From Fragilaria radians (lineage: Eukaryota > Bacillariophyta > Fragilariophyceae > Fragilariales > Fragilariaceae), in assembly GCA_900642245.1 (NCBI GenBank), contig CAAAJI010000005.1, positions 386,555 to 450,554 of the forward strand: 64,000 bases of DNA, given 5' to 3'. The notes beneath the pieces were generated by a model. It saw only the letters and a list, made by a program, of their open reading frames with translations. It searched no databases and was not told where the DNA came from. Both the position numbers and the translations under genes were made by a program. Below are positions 25,068 to 37,300 of this stretch, in pieces; within the stretch, counting starts at the first letter, position 1, and every line of letters starts with the position of its first letter.

Positions 25068-26320
25068 TTTTCTCCAGATTTTCAAGTTGCTATTGGATAC
25101 GGTGCTGGATTGTATAACGATACTTTCAATTTGTAAACAATTTTTAATTTTCACTAAGTTTAACTAGTGAATCATTTATCATAGTTAAACTTATGGTAGG
25201 TAAGTAATAGGATAGTTTACTTGTAACCACCCATAGCTAGATGAGTAAATATAAGAATATTTTGATTCTACCATTTTTTACTATGCACTAACGGTACAGG
25301 ACGTTTCCTTATACCAGTTTAATACTTTAGTTTTAAACTGTTATTGTTTACAACCTATTGTGTTAGGGATTGGATTCTTGGTCCTTCAAATAGACTATGC
25401 GATGTGAAATCTCTCCGGAATGTGATTCTTGTGCAGCGAGGACTGCAATTACGAAGTCCCGCGAAATATCTGAAGCACGAGAAAACTGAAAATTGTCAGT
25501 CATGAAAAATAGATATCGCATTTCCAACTACGCAGTCACGTAACAAACACACTCTTCATTCACATCTTAGTGCTATGATAGATTGATAGAGCAACGGATT
25601 GATGAAAGGGAATCAATTTACTGCACTAGTGACTGACTTGTCCAGATACTATGTTAAGTATAAAATGGCAAAAAAAAATTTAGAATCATCACATCTCCAT
25701 CAATTAACATCAGAAATCAAATCTGATGCGAGACAAACCATGTGTGACCACTTATGCATGATATACAATTAGGGAGAAAATTGATTCGAAGTGTGCCGTT
25801 GTTGCGAAAAAAGGTTCTAGTCCAGCTACTATGCAACGCTTGTACAAGAGAACATATATCTTTGGATTTAATATTTTCCTATCCCATGAACAGTACAAAT
25901 TAGACCTGGGTTCTCCGCATGATCGTCTGAAATTCAAAGTATTTTTCACCTCGGTTCCATAGACTTGACCCAATCTACAGAAATGGGAGGTCTCTCCGAT
26001 TTTACAATTCATTAGGAAAAACCGATCTTGGATACAAGAAACAAGGAATAAGAATGATTTGTCGTTATCTAAGTGCAAAAATGTTATTCATCCTTTTAGT
26101 TATTCTTAGAATCGGCATAATTTTTGTTGAACGAGAATTCTATTCCATTTTGTCACCCGCCTTATTTGGAACAGTACAAGTACCCACAAAGATGCTACAT
26201 TGTGGTTAGTAGGTACATTTATTGCTTGGTTTCGCGACCAAATTCGACTCCACGGACTTCTTCAAAAAATAGATCCATTTGTTGATGACATCATAAAACT
26301 TACACTTTTCTTTTGCATCG
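25068..26320. other. No gene seen
   Basis: AT-rich spacer ahead of the msrA gene. A 108-codon minus-strand frame at 25752-26078 shows no domain. Confidence 0.45.
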
Positions 26321-27064
26321 ATGATGGTATCTAAGACGCTTGCCCTTGGTGCGGGGTAAGTGGTTTATCTTTCATGCTTTGAGCGATATTATTTTGTTCC
26401 CTGACAGCTTATCAATTTATTCGGAACGATGCAGTTGTTATTGGGGCACGGAGAAGTACATTGTCATCGACTTTCAAAAGAGATTTCCAAACTCAATTCA
26501 TAAAGCATCTGTTGGATTCATGAGTCCCAATCCAAATGCTATAAAGAACCCGTCTTACCGCCAGGTTTGTTCCGGGACTACCTCGCATGTTGAAGTTTTA
26601 CACATTGAACTGAATGATCCTGACACTCATTTTGAAGAGCTCATCAAATTCTTTTTCATGTTTCACGGTAGGTCAATGTTCGTGTTCTTGTTATTATTGT
26701 TGTATGAAAATAAGTCTTTCATTGTGTGTACACTTGATGGCTGAATCAACTAACGTGTCTCCCAACTGGTGAAGATCCAACGACGAAAGACAGACAAGGA
26801 AATGATGCCGGGACTCAATATGCTAGCTGGATATTCTGCTCAGACGACGAGCAAATTCAGATTTCTAGCAAGGTTAAGGATGAACTTCAAGCTCTTGTGA
26901 ATGCAGGCAAAGTGAAGTATGGTGGGAGCACAGTGCACACACAAATTGGCCTTGCTAATGATTACTATCCAGCGCACGAGGAACATCAGGAATACTTGAT
27001 GAAAAATCCTTTGGGATACTGCAATCATCGCTATCGATTTAAAGTGTGGCCCGTATTGAATTGA
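26321..27064 (+). CDS. MSRA: Peptide methionine (S)-S-oxide reductase
   Basis: Three exons: 26321-26355, 26435-26667 and 26775-27064, with GT-AG borders; about 185 residues. The first junction rebuilds the active site 'LGAGCYWGTEKYIV': the catalytic Cys sits in the usual GCFWG context with Tyr for Phe. Then follow 'KNPSYRQVCSGTTSHVEVLH', 'FFMFHDPTTKDRQGND' and 'GTQYASWIFC', all MsrA landmarks. The C-terminal 'GYCNHRYRFKVWP' includes a possible resolving Cys. The enzyme reduces the S epimer of methionine sulfoxide using thioredoxin. There is no targeting peptide, so the protein is probably cytosolic. Two in-frame ATGs (26321, 26324) are equally possible starts. The gene lies isolated in gene-poor DNA. 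Confidence 0.92.
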
Positions 27065-28471
27065 TTGAAACCGATAGCGCGTGCTAGTTTGAGAGATGTG
27101 TCGTCGAAATAACACGGGCTATGCAATTAAATTTTATTCATTAGGAACATAAAGATAAGGACTATTGGTTTGGTCACTCTATTAGTCAACTCCTATATTC
27201 AAGTGATTGCATAATAATGAGTTCCTCCAAATAGGCAATCCGTCGTAGCAAATAAAAAATCTCAAAACGGAGCTTGTGGAACCCATGGACTACTTCATCA
27301 ATGCGATGGTGAATGTCTTTCTCATTCCCACTCATGCATAGGCATGGGGGACAATCCTCATTGATTATAATGCGATCGTACATAAGAAACTCTTAAATTG
27401 TCAACATACTGACGTATTTTATGTTTTCATTTGTTATTTGACAGATATGAAGCTTGCGTTGATTCCAAAAGTGTAGCAGTTTATCTTGTTTTTCGCTTTC
27501 ATATCATGAATGTGCCTACTTGTAGCTCTTCAACGATAGTGTGCTATAGAAAGCAATGATCCAACTTACCCTATTTCTTGTTTTCAATTTGATTTAGAAC
27601 TTAGAGTGGAATGTCATATGAAGCATTTCGCTCTTTAAAGCTTGAATTTTAGAGTATTATTCTTGTAAAATTATTGCTACCAATGTATTATTATATATGT
27701 ACCCAGGGAAACTCAAAATGGGGAGTTCATACATTTATTTTTTGAATAGCTTTATCAATGTGGCGCTTTGGCTTAATTTTTCAGATATTTATATACGCAT
27801 GTTGTTGATCTCTAAACTAGCATTATCGTATCATTAAATAAGCCAGATCATAAAGTTTCACTAAGGATTGCTTAGGTAAAGCAATATCATGTCTTATATT
27901 GATAATTGAATATGCCTTTTGGGGAAAATGCATCAATCGTATCTGTGATCAATAACAGCCACATTGCCAATGATATCAATTATAAGTGTACTTTTCTAGT
28001 AATGTTTTGCCCATCATGATGTCTTATTTAAGGACTATCTTTAGCAAATTAATTGACTTTTCAGAAATAGAATGTTATCAGCGCTTTTCAAAAATGTGCT
28101 TTGCAGTTTTATGGGATTTCATCAATGTGAGCAAGCCTATTGAACAAATTTTCCAGAACAATTACACTACGAGAGTGTATAAGAAATGTATCTTTTTTAT
28201 TCACAATGGCAGTGTCATACTCAGCGTATGAAATAAAAGACAATACTTTGTGCAAAAAGGGTCAAAGGCAAATAGGAATTCTCCGTCTATACATTCATAA
28301 ATAGTCCGTGACAGTGACTTTCAGTGCATTTGATTCCCCTTCAAATGTTGGATGTTAAATCACGTTACACTATTTATGACTCATATTCTCTTTCCGAAAC
28401 ATGCGAAAACTTCATCCATCGAGTGAAATTGTTATGGATAATCTTTACCGCTGAGTAATAGACAGTAAATA
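27065..28471. other. No gene seen
   Basis: AT-rich intergenic sequence. Short frames at 27186-27383 (minus) and 27986-28231 (plus) lack any recognisable feature. Confidence 0.45.
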
Positions 28472-29616
28472 TTGCTGTCGTCTACTAGGATACGCAGTGA
28501 CTTCTTTCGTCTTCCCAAGGTTTTGGCTAGTGATGAAACAAATTCAATAAGTAACCCAGCATTAAGATCTGCTATAATTGAAGCGAATCCATATGTCGAG
28601 ATGTTCAGTTGTTCCTCTCGTTCTCCAGTTTATAAAAGCCGGGAGCAAGCAACCGGCATCTAATCCTGGCTTTTCACACGCCCTGAAACTTTCCTATAAT
28701 CTTATTTCTAAGGAAAGGTTGAAATGGGCAGGAGACACTTTGACTTATCGCTACCGATTGTCAGAAGACATGGGAAAGTTCTCCGCTAGTTTACTCCTAG
28801 CAATTATGGACGATCTCACAACTAATGCTTGCTTTGGAGCAGGTATGCCGTCATCTCCAGGAGTCTCACTTCAGATGAGCCTGGGACTATGCCGTGGAAG
28901 ACAATGTTCTAGGTTGTATAGTCTACGGGAACTAGATGTGGTGTCTACGGTCACGAAATTAGGGCGCACAATTTCCTTCACGCAAACAAATTTCATCGAT
29001 CCAGAGCATGAAGAAGTGCTAGCCTTTGGAAGTCATATCAAGTACATGCCAATCGGAAATCTAATTATGAATATTGTTTTCAACCAAAAATGGGCTTGGG
29101 ATATTTATTCCAGATTTTAGTTTAGGTTCCCCGCCTCGTTTCTATGAAGAAAAGTGCTTATATAAAGACGTACTTGGCAAAAATATAATTCATATGGGGA
29201 TAGGAACTGCCTCATTTCACGTGACTAGTGAACATACAAATCCATTTGGGGGACTCCATGTAAGTGGGGATGTGAGACAGAATGAAGATATATCTTAAGC
29301 TCACGACTATTTTCTCCTTGTCCTTCTTTGCATTATCAAAACATAAATTTGAATCTTGTAGGGAGGTTGTCATGCTGTTCTCATGGAGATCGTGGGTGAG
29401 AGATTAGCTATAGAAACTTTGAAGTCACCAAATCAGGTTATTCTAAATTCCATATCCATAGAATACATCGCTACTGCTCGTCGCGGTACTCTCACAGTTA
29501 AGGCAGTATCAGTTACGGAAAGTCAGATGAAAGTCATGATTAGGTCAGAGGAAGGACGTACCCTATCAATTGGAACACTTGTCTGGTCGACTGAATCTAT
29601 CTCTTCCAAATTGTAA
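28472..29616 (+). pseudogene. Double-hotdog thioesterase-like gene with two frameshifts
   Basis: Three frame pieces make one protein. The first (28472 to about 28650) has 'NPALRSAIIEANPYVEMFSC', the second (to about 29115) 'LLAIMDDLTTNACFGAG', 'GVSLQMSLGLCRGRQ' and 'TVTKLGRTISFTQTNF', and the third 'TASFHVTSEHTNPFGGLH'. An intron at 29260-29361 then joins 'GGCHAVLMEIVGERLAIE' and runs to a stop at 29616. The 'NPFGGLHGGCHAVLMEIVGE' region is a classic hotdog (PaaI/4HBT thioesterase) active-site helix, and the upstream half looks like a first hotdog fold. Frame breaks lie near 28655 (a GG pair) and near 29110-29118 (a TTTT run). The true start was not found: a stop precedes 28472. Assembly error is a real alternative to gene decay. 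Confidence 0.6.
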
Positions 29617-30519
29617 TCAGCCTTTTTGGGAATAATTTTTAGGTGTCTGTAAAGGTTACTCTAACAATTAACTTCAAAGCATTCAGCGGCTTTCAATTTA
29701 CATAAATGCATGTGAATCGCGAGAGCCATGCTGATATCATGTGAATTTTCGTTTGCCGAGTTTTGTTGTGTGAATGAATCCACTAGTGGTGGATTATATT
29801 TAAAAATATTATCCTTGTAAGGGGAAGACTATGACAGCGAAAATGTTGAATGAATATGGATTGTAGTTTTCAATCCCGATACTATCTCCTGCACTCACTT
29901 AAGAAATGATAAAGAGCATATCAACTCTAATCTATCACGATTTACAAAAGATTGAATACATAAGACTTCTCACCTCCTTACCAGACAAAAATTGAATTCA
30001 ATTTCAAATCCACACTTTTGACACTGCTTTGTTACGATTATGCTCGAGGTCAATGGTCACCCATGTAGCACTTTTGCAGCGATATTTATTCTTTTGATTC
30101 AAATTAGAAATTTTTAGTGTGCGCAAGACGTTGAAATCAGTGAAACATTAATCAAAATGTTGTACTTTCGCCTAAATTCATTCGGTGAAAGATACAAATT
30201 TGAAAGACGAGAAAAACAAAAAGTATTTCGAATAAATACTGATATTTGCTATAAAGTAAAGGTACGTTGATAAATCATGCAACAATATTGTTTCCACTTC
30301 CTAGTATGAAATAAGATTTAAGGTTTTGTCAATAGGAATAAATCATTCTAATTTAGGAAAAGGAAAGGAAATTCAACATGAAACTTTTCGATACTCTTTG
30401 TGGAGAGTCACATCACTCTTGTTGGGGGAAATTACATTGCCGTAGATCTTAACTACAACTCAATCTCATTATTTACAATTATTTCAGCGTTAATGATGCA
30501 ATCTTCTGTATAGGAAAAT
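29617..30519. other. Intergenic, no gene seen
   Basis: Spacer between two convergent genes. No supported open frame or repeat. Confidence 0.5.
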
Positions 30520-32259
30520 CTAAACATTGGCACTCTCTCCTGTGGTTGAGGGATTTGAATTAATCCCAGGCCAACCACTCCCTTCGGTTTGCATATTGGC
30601 TTCCTCCTGGGCTGGATCAAAAAGTTTTGCAAAATCCATTTCCATATCATCCAAGGCCATCCCGACATCCATTAAACTCCAGTTGATTCCATCAATTGTA
30701 CAGCTTGGATCTTGGATTGGTGGGGGAGCTACGGATCCTAATATTGGTGGCGCAAGAAGACCTTGAGCTGGGAGCGGTGCGGATAATTCGTATATGTAAT
30801 TAATGTTTTCTGCAACCATACCAGCGGCAGCTAAGGAACTCGCTTGTGATTCACGATCAGCAATGTCTGATGTTATCATTTGACTTTGCCCCAAGGATAA
30901 GGTATCGGAAGAATAAGAAGGTGTCAAAGCACCGTTAGAAATGCTGCCTGACTTGTTGTTCATGAGAATTCCTAAGCCAGTTTGAGGTGTCCCAGTTGTT
31001 TGCTGCGGAATTGAAGCTGAGAATGTTCTAAAATTAGCCATATGAGTATCAGTGCCTTGAGATTGTGGCTGCGTCATAAGGGTAGTCAAATTAGGTGCAC
31101 TTTGACTTAAGGTGCAGGGTTCTAGAGAATAGATACATGGACTGGATTCTGGAGTCAAAAGAGGGGACGATGAAACAGAGTTCCCTCCTGTTCGAGGCTT
31201 AAGTTGGGGTGAGCCCTTCTGCTTTGAACGCTTCATTTGCAAACATTGGTCTGGTCGATCACGATGGAAAAGGTCATGTTTGTATGCACCTGCATCAGGA
31301 CCTTTTGTGATTCGTCTAAATCCATAAAGATTGAGCTGTCGCTGAAATGATGTCAACTGCAAAGGAATAACCAATTTAAGCATCCACATCGCAAGAAATA
31401 ACAAATCGGTGATATCACGCACCTTAGTATGTCGAAAGTATCTTGGTAATATATCCGAAACGAAGCGATCTGGATCGCGACATGTAAAAGCATCTCCTCT
31501 AGGAAGCCAAGCAACCACAGATGCATCTTCCTTTCGTAGCATTTCCATGAGCTTTCTAGGAAAAGGGTTAGAGTGCCCCGTTGAGGCTCCCGGCGACGAG
31601 GACACAGAAGAAACTGCAGGAGAAGTCGTTTGTGGTGAAGAAGATGCTCTAGTGACACGACCATTGGTGTTCATCATCACTTGTGCATGTGATGACAACG
31701 GTGTAGAACCATTGGTTTGAATCTTTATTACACCTGCTGCTACAGAACTTTCTACAGGGATGACTATTGCGCTTGGAATGACATCTGCTCCAAATGAGTT
31801 TGGCACATGCTTTGCCCTTTCAAAATTTTCAGTAAGGGATTGGTGGTGCTGTCGCTGCTGTGCTGCAGCCCTAAATCCTGCCAAATACATTGCTCGAAGT
31901 TGTTCTTGCTTCGTCTTGGAATCATCGCCGAATTCGGACGTATTCGTGTCTGGGACTGCTTGTGGGGACTGTGTGGCTTGTATATTGGAATTATTCATGA
32001 TGGACTCAATAGCAGCATCAACAGAAACCTTAAGAGTTTCTGAGTCAAGGTTGTTGACACCCATTTGCTCCCTAGCGACATTAGGATTTTCTGCACTTAC
32101 AGTAGCAAGAGCTGGTTGTGATGGCATTGGAACTGGTGTTGGCGTTGGATTCGTAGGAGGGGTCACTGCTGCAGCACTAGTGCCAACCACATCCATATCT
32201 ATTAAGTTAGAACCCTCCTCTTTCTTCATTTCGTTTACGTTTACGTAATTGTCAGACAT
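30520..32259 (-). CDS. Heat shock transcription factor (HSF) 1
   Basis: Two exons (32259-31423 and 31356-30520) and about 557 residues. The HSF DNA-binding domain spans residues about 231-320: 'NPFPRKLMEMLRKEDASVVA', 'WLPRGDAFTCRDPDRF', then across the splice 'PRYFRHTK' to 'LTSFQRQLNLYGFRRI' and 'GPDAGAYKHDLFHRDRP'. The 66-base intron falls just before the recognition helix, the place where plant HSF genes also carry one. It is divisible by three and free of stops, so the unspliced frame stays open. The N-terminal third is Ala/Pro/Gln-rich, and the C-terminus has an acidic stretch ('MALDDMEMDFAKLFDP') resembling an activation domain. ATG 32259 is chosen because the frame above it has no ATG. 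The factor should bind nGAAn arrays and act in the nucleus. Confidence 0.92.
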   Translation of the reverse strand: MSDNYVNVNEMKKEEGSNLIDMDVVGTSAAAVTPPTNPTPTPVPMPSQPALATVSAENPNVAREQMGVNNLDSETLKVSVDAAIESIMNNSNIQATQSPQAVPDTNTSEFGDDSKTKQEQLRAMYLAGFRAAAQQRQHHQSLTENFERAKHVPNSFGADVIPSAIVIPVESSVAAGVIKIQTNGSTPLSSHAQVMMNTNGRVTRASSSPQTTSPAVSSVSSSPGASTGHSNPFPRKLMEMLRKEDASVVAWLPRGDAFTCRDPDRFVSDILPRYFRHTKVRDITDLLFLAMWMLKLVIPLQLTSFQRQLNLYGFRRITKGPDAGAYKHDLFHRDRPDQCLQMKRSKQKGSPQLKPRTGGNSVSSSPLLTPESSPCIYSLEPCTLSQSAPNLTTLMTQPQSQGTDTHMANFRTFSASIPQQTTGTPQTGLGILMNNKSGSISNGALTPSYSSDTLSLGQSQMITSDIADRESQASSLAAAGMVAENINYIYELSAPLPAQGLLAPPILGSVAPPPIQDPSCTIDGINWSLMDVGMALDDMEMDFAKLFDPAQEEANMQTEGSGWPGINSNPSTTGESANV

Positions 32260-34150
32260 AATTCTCGATATTCCTGAATAAATGCGATTAAGCAGTCTAT
32301 TATAAGTACGACGACTCGAATTCGAAAAAGATTTCAAATGATCCCCTTTAGTGCTGTCACGACTGTATAATTTTCTGCAGGCAAGATTGCACGCACTGCT
32401 TAGTGACACAGTTTGATATTGGAAAAACGCCAAGTCAATGAAAATGATTTTGACTAATCAATGTGTTCGGAGTCACTATTCCACTAAATTATTCTCAAGA
32501 TGCAGTAAAGGCGTAGTAATCTTGATGCAAGTTAGATCTTTGCTTTACAGTAATGAGATGGTGGGTGGGAGAATATTCTTGACTTCCTTGAGATTGATTG
32601 CCTCAACGATGGATGAATGAGGCATTTTTCCCTTGATCTCTACTCACTGGGACTCGCTGGTACGAAGCTGCGTAGAATTATTACACAGGGGCGAGCGGGA
32701 AAAAAAACATGCATTAAAATTGATGTACAAGAAAAACAGATGCTAAATCAGTTTGTCTGAAAAAATCACGTCGACATTCTACGCTGCTGAACATATGAAA
32801 AATATGACATTAACTCAATCCTGAGTGATGTTCGATACCACAAATCCCTACATGAGAACGGCTTCATGTTCTGTACAGGAGTTTTCAATTTGAAAGCAGT
32901 GTATTGTTTTCGTTCGGTGGACAAGAGGCTAAATAGCTATCATATCATCCCCTTTTCTCGTTTGTCATGGAATATTGAAAGTTGAAGTTTGAACTTTGAC
33001 ATCTAGCTCAACAAGAAAAACGTTTCTCCTGACATTCTCCCTAGTGTCAGGTTCTGGATTCAAGCATGTATTCCTATGTGGGAAATAGCATTGTCTTAAG
33101 AATTGAACAAAATGTTTGAATATGTATCCTAAGTTGGTGAACTTCAATTTGTGATACTAATAACAAGCTGTGGGATAAAGGTGAAAGCTAGATATTCCAA
33201 GGAATATATCAAAGGTTAGATATTGGTTGCTGCTTACTGGCACAACTTCATTATGATTTATGTTATTTTTTCTCTTACAAATTGAGTCCATAATCGAGGT
33301 TGCCACAGGTAAACGCGCTAACTTGGATTCTTTGTAAACTAATCACTAAACTTAGCACTCGTGAATATTGATTTGGATTTATTCTTATGATGTTCATTGA
33401 ATTTCATGGAGTAGCAGCACCTGACATTGTAGCGTCTCATACTACTTTCGCTCTTCAACTGTCATCTTTCAATGCCGATGATATTTGTTACATGGTGAAC
33501 TATAGAAATCAAGGTTCTCTGAAAAAAAGGTCTTGAATGCAATCCTCTTCTAACCAATCCCTCCGTCACTGCCAGTAAGACATAGGTCGCCATCAAATAA
33601 ATGCATTTCCTTTTACACTCCTCCTTGTATCCGAATCTTTCCATATCAACATCCAAAAATCCCATTATTTCTACTTCATCTCCCTTTATTCAGAGTCATA
33701 CTCAGGATGTTGCATAAGTGATTCCAATCTTTGAATGAGTCAAGAAATGTTTGTCCATGTGCTCACATCTAATATGGAGCGTTCACAAGGTGTTATTGAT
33801 GCGCATAGCTACCCGCCTTTTCAATGCCTAATCTCAAGATACCCCTGAAACAAAAGTAACTGCAGCATCCTTATCACATTTCAAGGTTTATTTAATTTCA
33901 CCTTTCACCAAATACATTCTTTCATGGTCCAAGCATCACTGCAGACAAAAAGTAAGGTAATCTCTCCCATATCTGTTTTGGCGTTTGACTATTCACCCAT
34001 TATGTCACAAGGTTTGACTCATGATTGTTGGAGGTCAATCCCTTGGAAATGATCAATACCCAAAAAATGCCACTGACTTCAATCATGTTTTGAGTAACCA
34101 TCAACATGACACTCTATTTTATTTCAAGAAAGGAACAGGATTATAGCAAA
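32260..34150. other. No gene seen
   Basis: Upstream flank of the HSF gene, then AT-rich sequence with only short unsupported frames. Confidence 0.45.
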
Positions 34151-34380
34151 ACAAAAATTCCACGTTAAGAACACGACGTTACATTGTCTTTTGCTCAGAT
34201 CGAATGCACATGCTATTGCTGTAAAAAAGCAGGCCATAGGTCCACTACATGTCATTTCAAAGATAGACCAAAAACTAATGGGGAAATAAATAAGGCACAT
34301 GAGAGTTTTGCACAGCCTGAAGTTGAATCATCAAATGCATCTATGTGGAGATCTCAGCAATCATCTAATGAGTAGCAACC
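34151..34380 (+). mobile_element. Copia gag relic with zinc knuckle
   Basis: The frame 34184-34375 contains 'CYCCKKAGHRSTTCHFKD', a CCHC knuckle (C-x2-C-x4-H-x4-C), followed by 'GEINKAHES'. This is the C-terminal part of a copia gag protein. A diverged copy of the same segment lies at 39715-39850. No intact polyprotein follows. Confidence 0.6.
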
Positions 34381-37300
34381 TTCAGAAAACGGCATAGTAT
34401 CTACGGAATGAGCAGGATAACATGCATATTAATGATTTACACAGGTCAACATTATACATTTGTGGATCTTGCACCATAATCAGTCAAGTACTACTGTCTT
34501 TTGTAACCCAGCAATGGTTAAAAAAATACACAAGACTAATGATAACTTGAATCTACAAACTCTTTAGCATCGAAAAATGGAGTATCACACAGCTATATCA
34601 TAAGGATGAGAGTCTTTTTTTCCTTGTGAAGAAGCGCGATGATAAAGTATAGCTAGAACATGTGCTAATTAAAGTAAGCAACGCCAATACAGAGAAATAG
34701 TCAAGGCAGCAAGTCCTACGGCAGTAGTCGAATCAATCATTCTTCCCTTAATGATTGATGCTAAGGAGAAATGAGACATCGTGACAGCATATATGTCATA
34801 TTCAGTTGTCCAAACTGACACAGAAATGAGTACAAAGGGACAACAAATTATAATTCTGTGTTGTGGACCTTAAGCGGACGTGCTAGTTGAAGTAGAGAAA
34901 GAAACATCACTAACCTGTCTCTGCTGACAAAACATCAACCAAGGTATTATATGTCGCCATTGCTAAGTCACTCTACGGTATGTTACAGTCTTCCCTACTT
35001 TAATGAATAAATATGGATATGAAATTTAATCCAGATAACCCTTGTGTTGCTAATTCAGGAAAAAGCACACAATTGCATGGCATGTTGATGACGTATAGTC
35101 AAGTCATGTCAACAAGAAAGTAAGTGTCATACCTTAAAGTATATGCTAAAAGAAATACATTAATTTAATATCTGTATGTGAAATGAATAATATCCAGTCT
35201 GACATTAATAGATTAGACTAAGAGATGGATTTGTGTACCAGTGTTGGAGACGTTCAAGAATGTTAGTACAAGTGAGTATAAAGTATCTATATATTTTATG
35301 TATTTACACATCTGGGTTTGGGTAGTAAAGACATTAAGTATCCACTTTGATTTATTTTAAAGATGATTCAAAAGACTAAAGATAGTTTTAAGGAGGATTT
35401 TGAGAGAATAAACTCATATCCTAATAAAGATTCACCAGAAAGTGAGCGCATGCATCTGAAGGAGTGACGCGATACCTTCACAAGGGGGTGATGTGGCGCG
35501 AATGAGAGTGACCTTCACAAGAGGGTGATGTGGCGCGAATGAGATCAATTTTAGTCAAAAGTAGATATAATTGATAATAATTTCACTTTGTGCAACTTAG
35601 CATAGAGCAGTAAGCAGTGTATCTTTCTTTGGCTGAAAGCAATGCATGCATCTGATGGCAATAGTGAAGTGAAAAAACCAGAGGATTTAAACATGACCAT
35701 CTTGACATGAATCTGGACGTTTCAATCCCAGGTAGGCTGAAGATAGACATGACAAGCTTAAATTCTCAGATGGTGGATGCAAGTTCTGCAAGGTTAACAG
35801 GAGTGTGGAAATGTACTTGCACAGGAAATTTGTTTAGAATTGATGATGACTCAATGAAATTGAATACATTAACACTTCAATCTTGGACACCATTGCAATC
35901 ATATATACTCCTTGATTTGCTCTAGTGCCCTATCTACCATTGTCATCTCAGGTGACAACATATACCTCACTTGATGACGATATGTTGACAACCAAATGGA
36001 GAATAGAAGATCAACAAAAATTTCAAGTACCAATTTCTCAATAACTCTTAATACATCAATTTTGTCGGTCAACAGCAGCTTTATTTCATGCGTATAATTT
36101 AAATGTCCATTGAGGAATAAGCCGGGTAGTACCACAGACTGTTGACATATATCCGGATATATCGCCCTGTGCACGTTTTATGACCGTTATGAAGAAATTG
36201 TAAATCCGGGTTGTTTTTGTATAGACTACATGAAATCACACCTTTTTGACGTTACGAGTAAGACGAGGCAGTTGTAAAGGATTGAATCCCTAAAAATTGT
36301 GACTTGACCACGATATGGGAATCATTTGTTGCTGCTATGGTATTCTCATAGTTTTGTAATCTAGTGGTTCTAAAGCTTAAGATCATAATCTTGGTTCGGA
36401 TTAGGATTCTTTCAACACTGACATTTTACTCGGATCATTTTTTGTATTACAGGCGCGACGAAGTGTCAGTGAAATATTGTTCATCACATTTTCAGCCTCT
36501 GTTTTTTGCCAGTCTTTGAAGCAGACTTCTCCATATCAGTTTATTCAATGTGAATGATGTTCTGCCAGCAGTTGTTCACGATTGTTGTTGCATACTTCAA
36601 CAGATGTGGAGAGTTTTTAACAACCGTGATGGTTGACCTATGGCTTTTAAGTAATGTATTTGAGCTGCACTGCACTCACTTTTTACGAAAAGAAATGGTT
36701 GCTTGAATTTAACAATTGTCCATACAAGTGGCATATCAACAATGATTTCATTCCCAAAAGGCACCCAAGAACAATACGGGTTGAAGCATCAAGTAATTAT
36801 TGCATATTCAGCAGCAGAATATTTTGAGCACAACAAGCTCATATATTTTTTAAGAGATACTATGTAATCCTATTTCTAGTTCGTTGTTGGTAATAGCTCC
36901 TGATTTCCCAACAAATAATTTTATTTTTGCTGCATTTAAGCTACATTTTATTTCTCAGGGGTGGATGTTCAAATGGTTTGATCAGGGATTAGTTACATAA
37001 CATTTTCGTTACAGGTTCCATTTTAATGGATCATAGAAGGCTCTTGGTTTGGGTTAATGTTCGCTTAAGCATGTATCTAACTACAATTGGGTCCACCCGG
37101 TTACTAAACTCTGAAGAATTTGAGTCACCCAACCAGTACTGATTTACATATGGTAAAATTCTATGATATCCAACAGCTTTCTCTGATCAAAATGCAGACA
37201 AATTTTATCAACAAGTTCTTTCCCTTGAGCAAGCAAGCACTTGTTTAAACTCTAAGTCTGATTTATCTTTCGATATTGTCAAAGAGCCATCAAAACAAGC

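Noticed and set aside
31760..32248. 162-codon plus-strand frame opposite HSF 1
   Set aside because: Antisense shadow of a low-complexity part of the HSF coding region.
32300..32340. TTCGAATTCGAA-like palindrome upstream of HSF 1 as a heat shock element
   Set aside because: The GAA and TTC units are not separated by two bases as an HSE needs.
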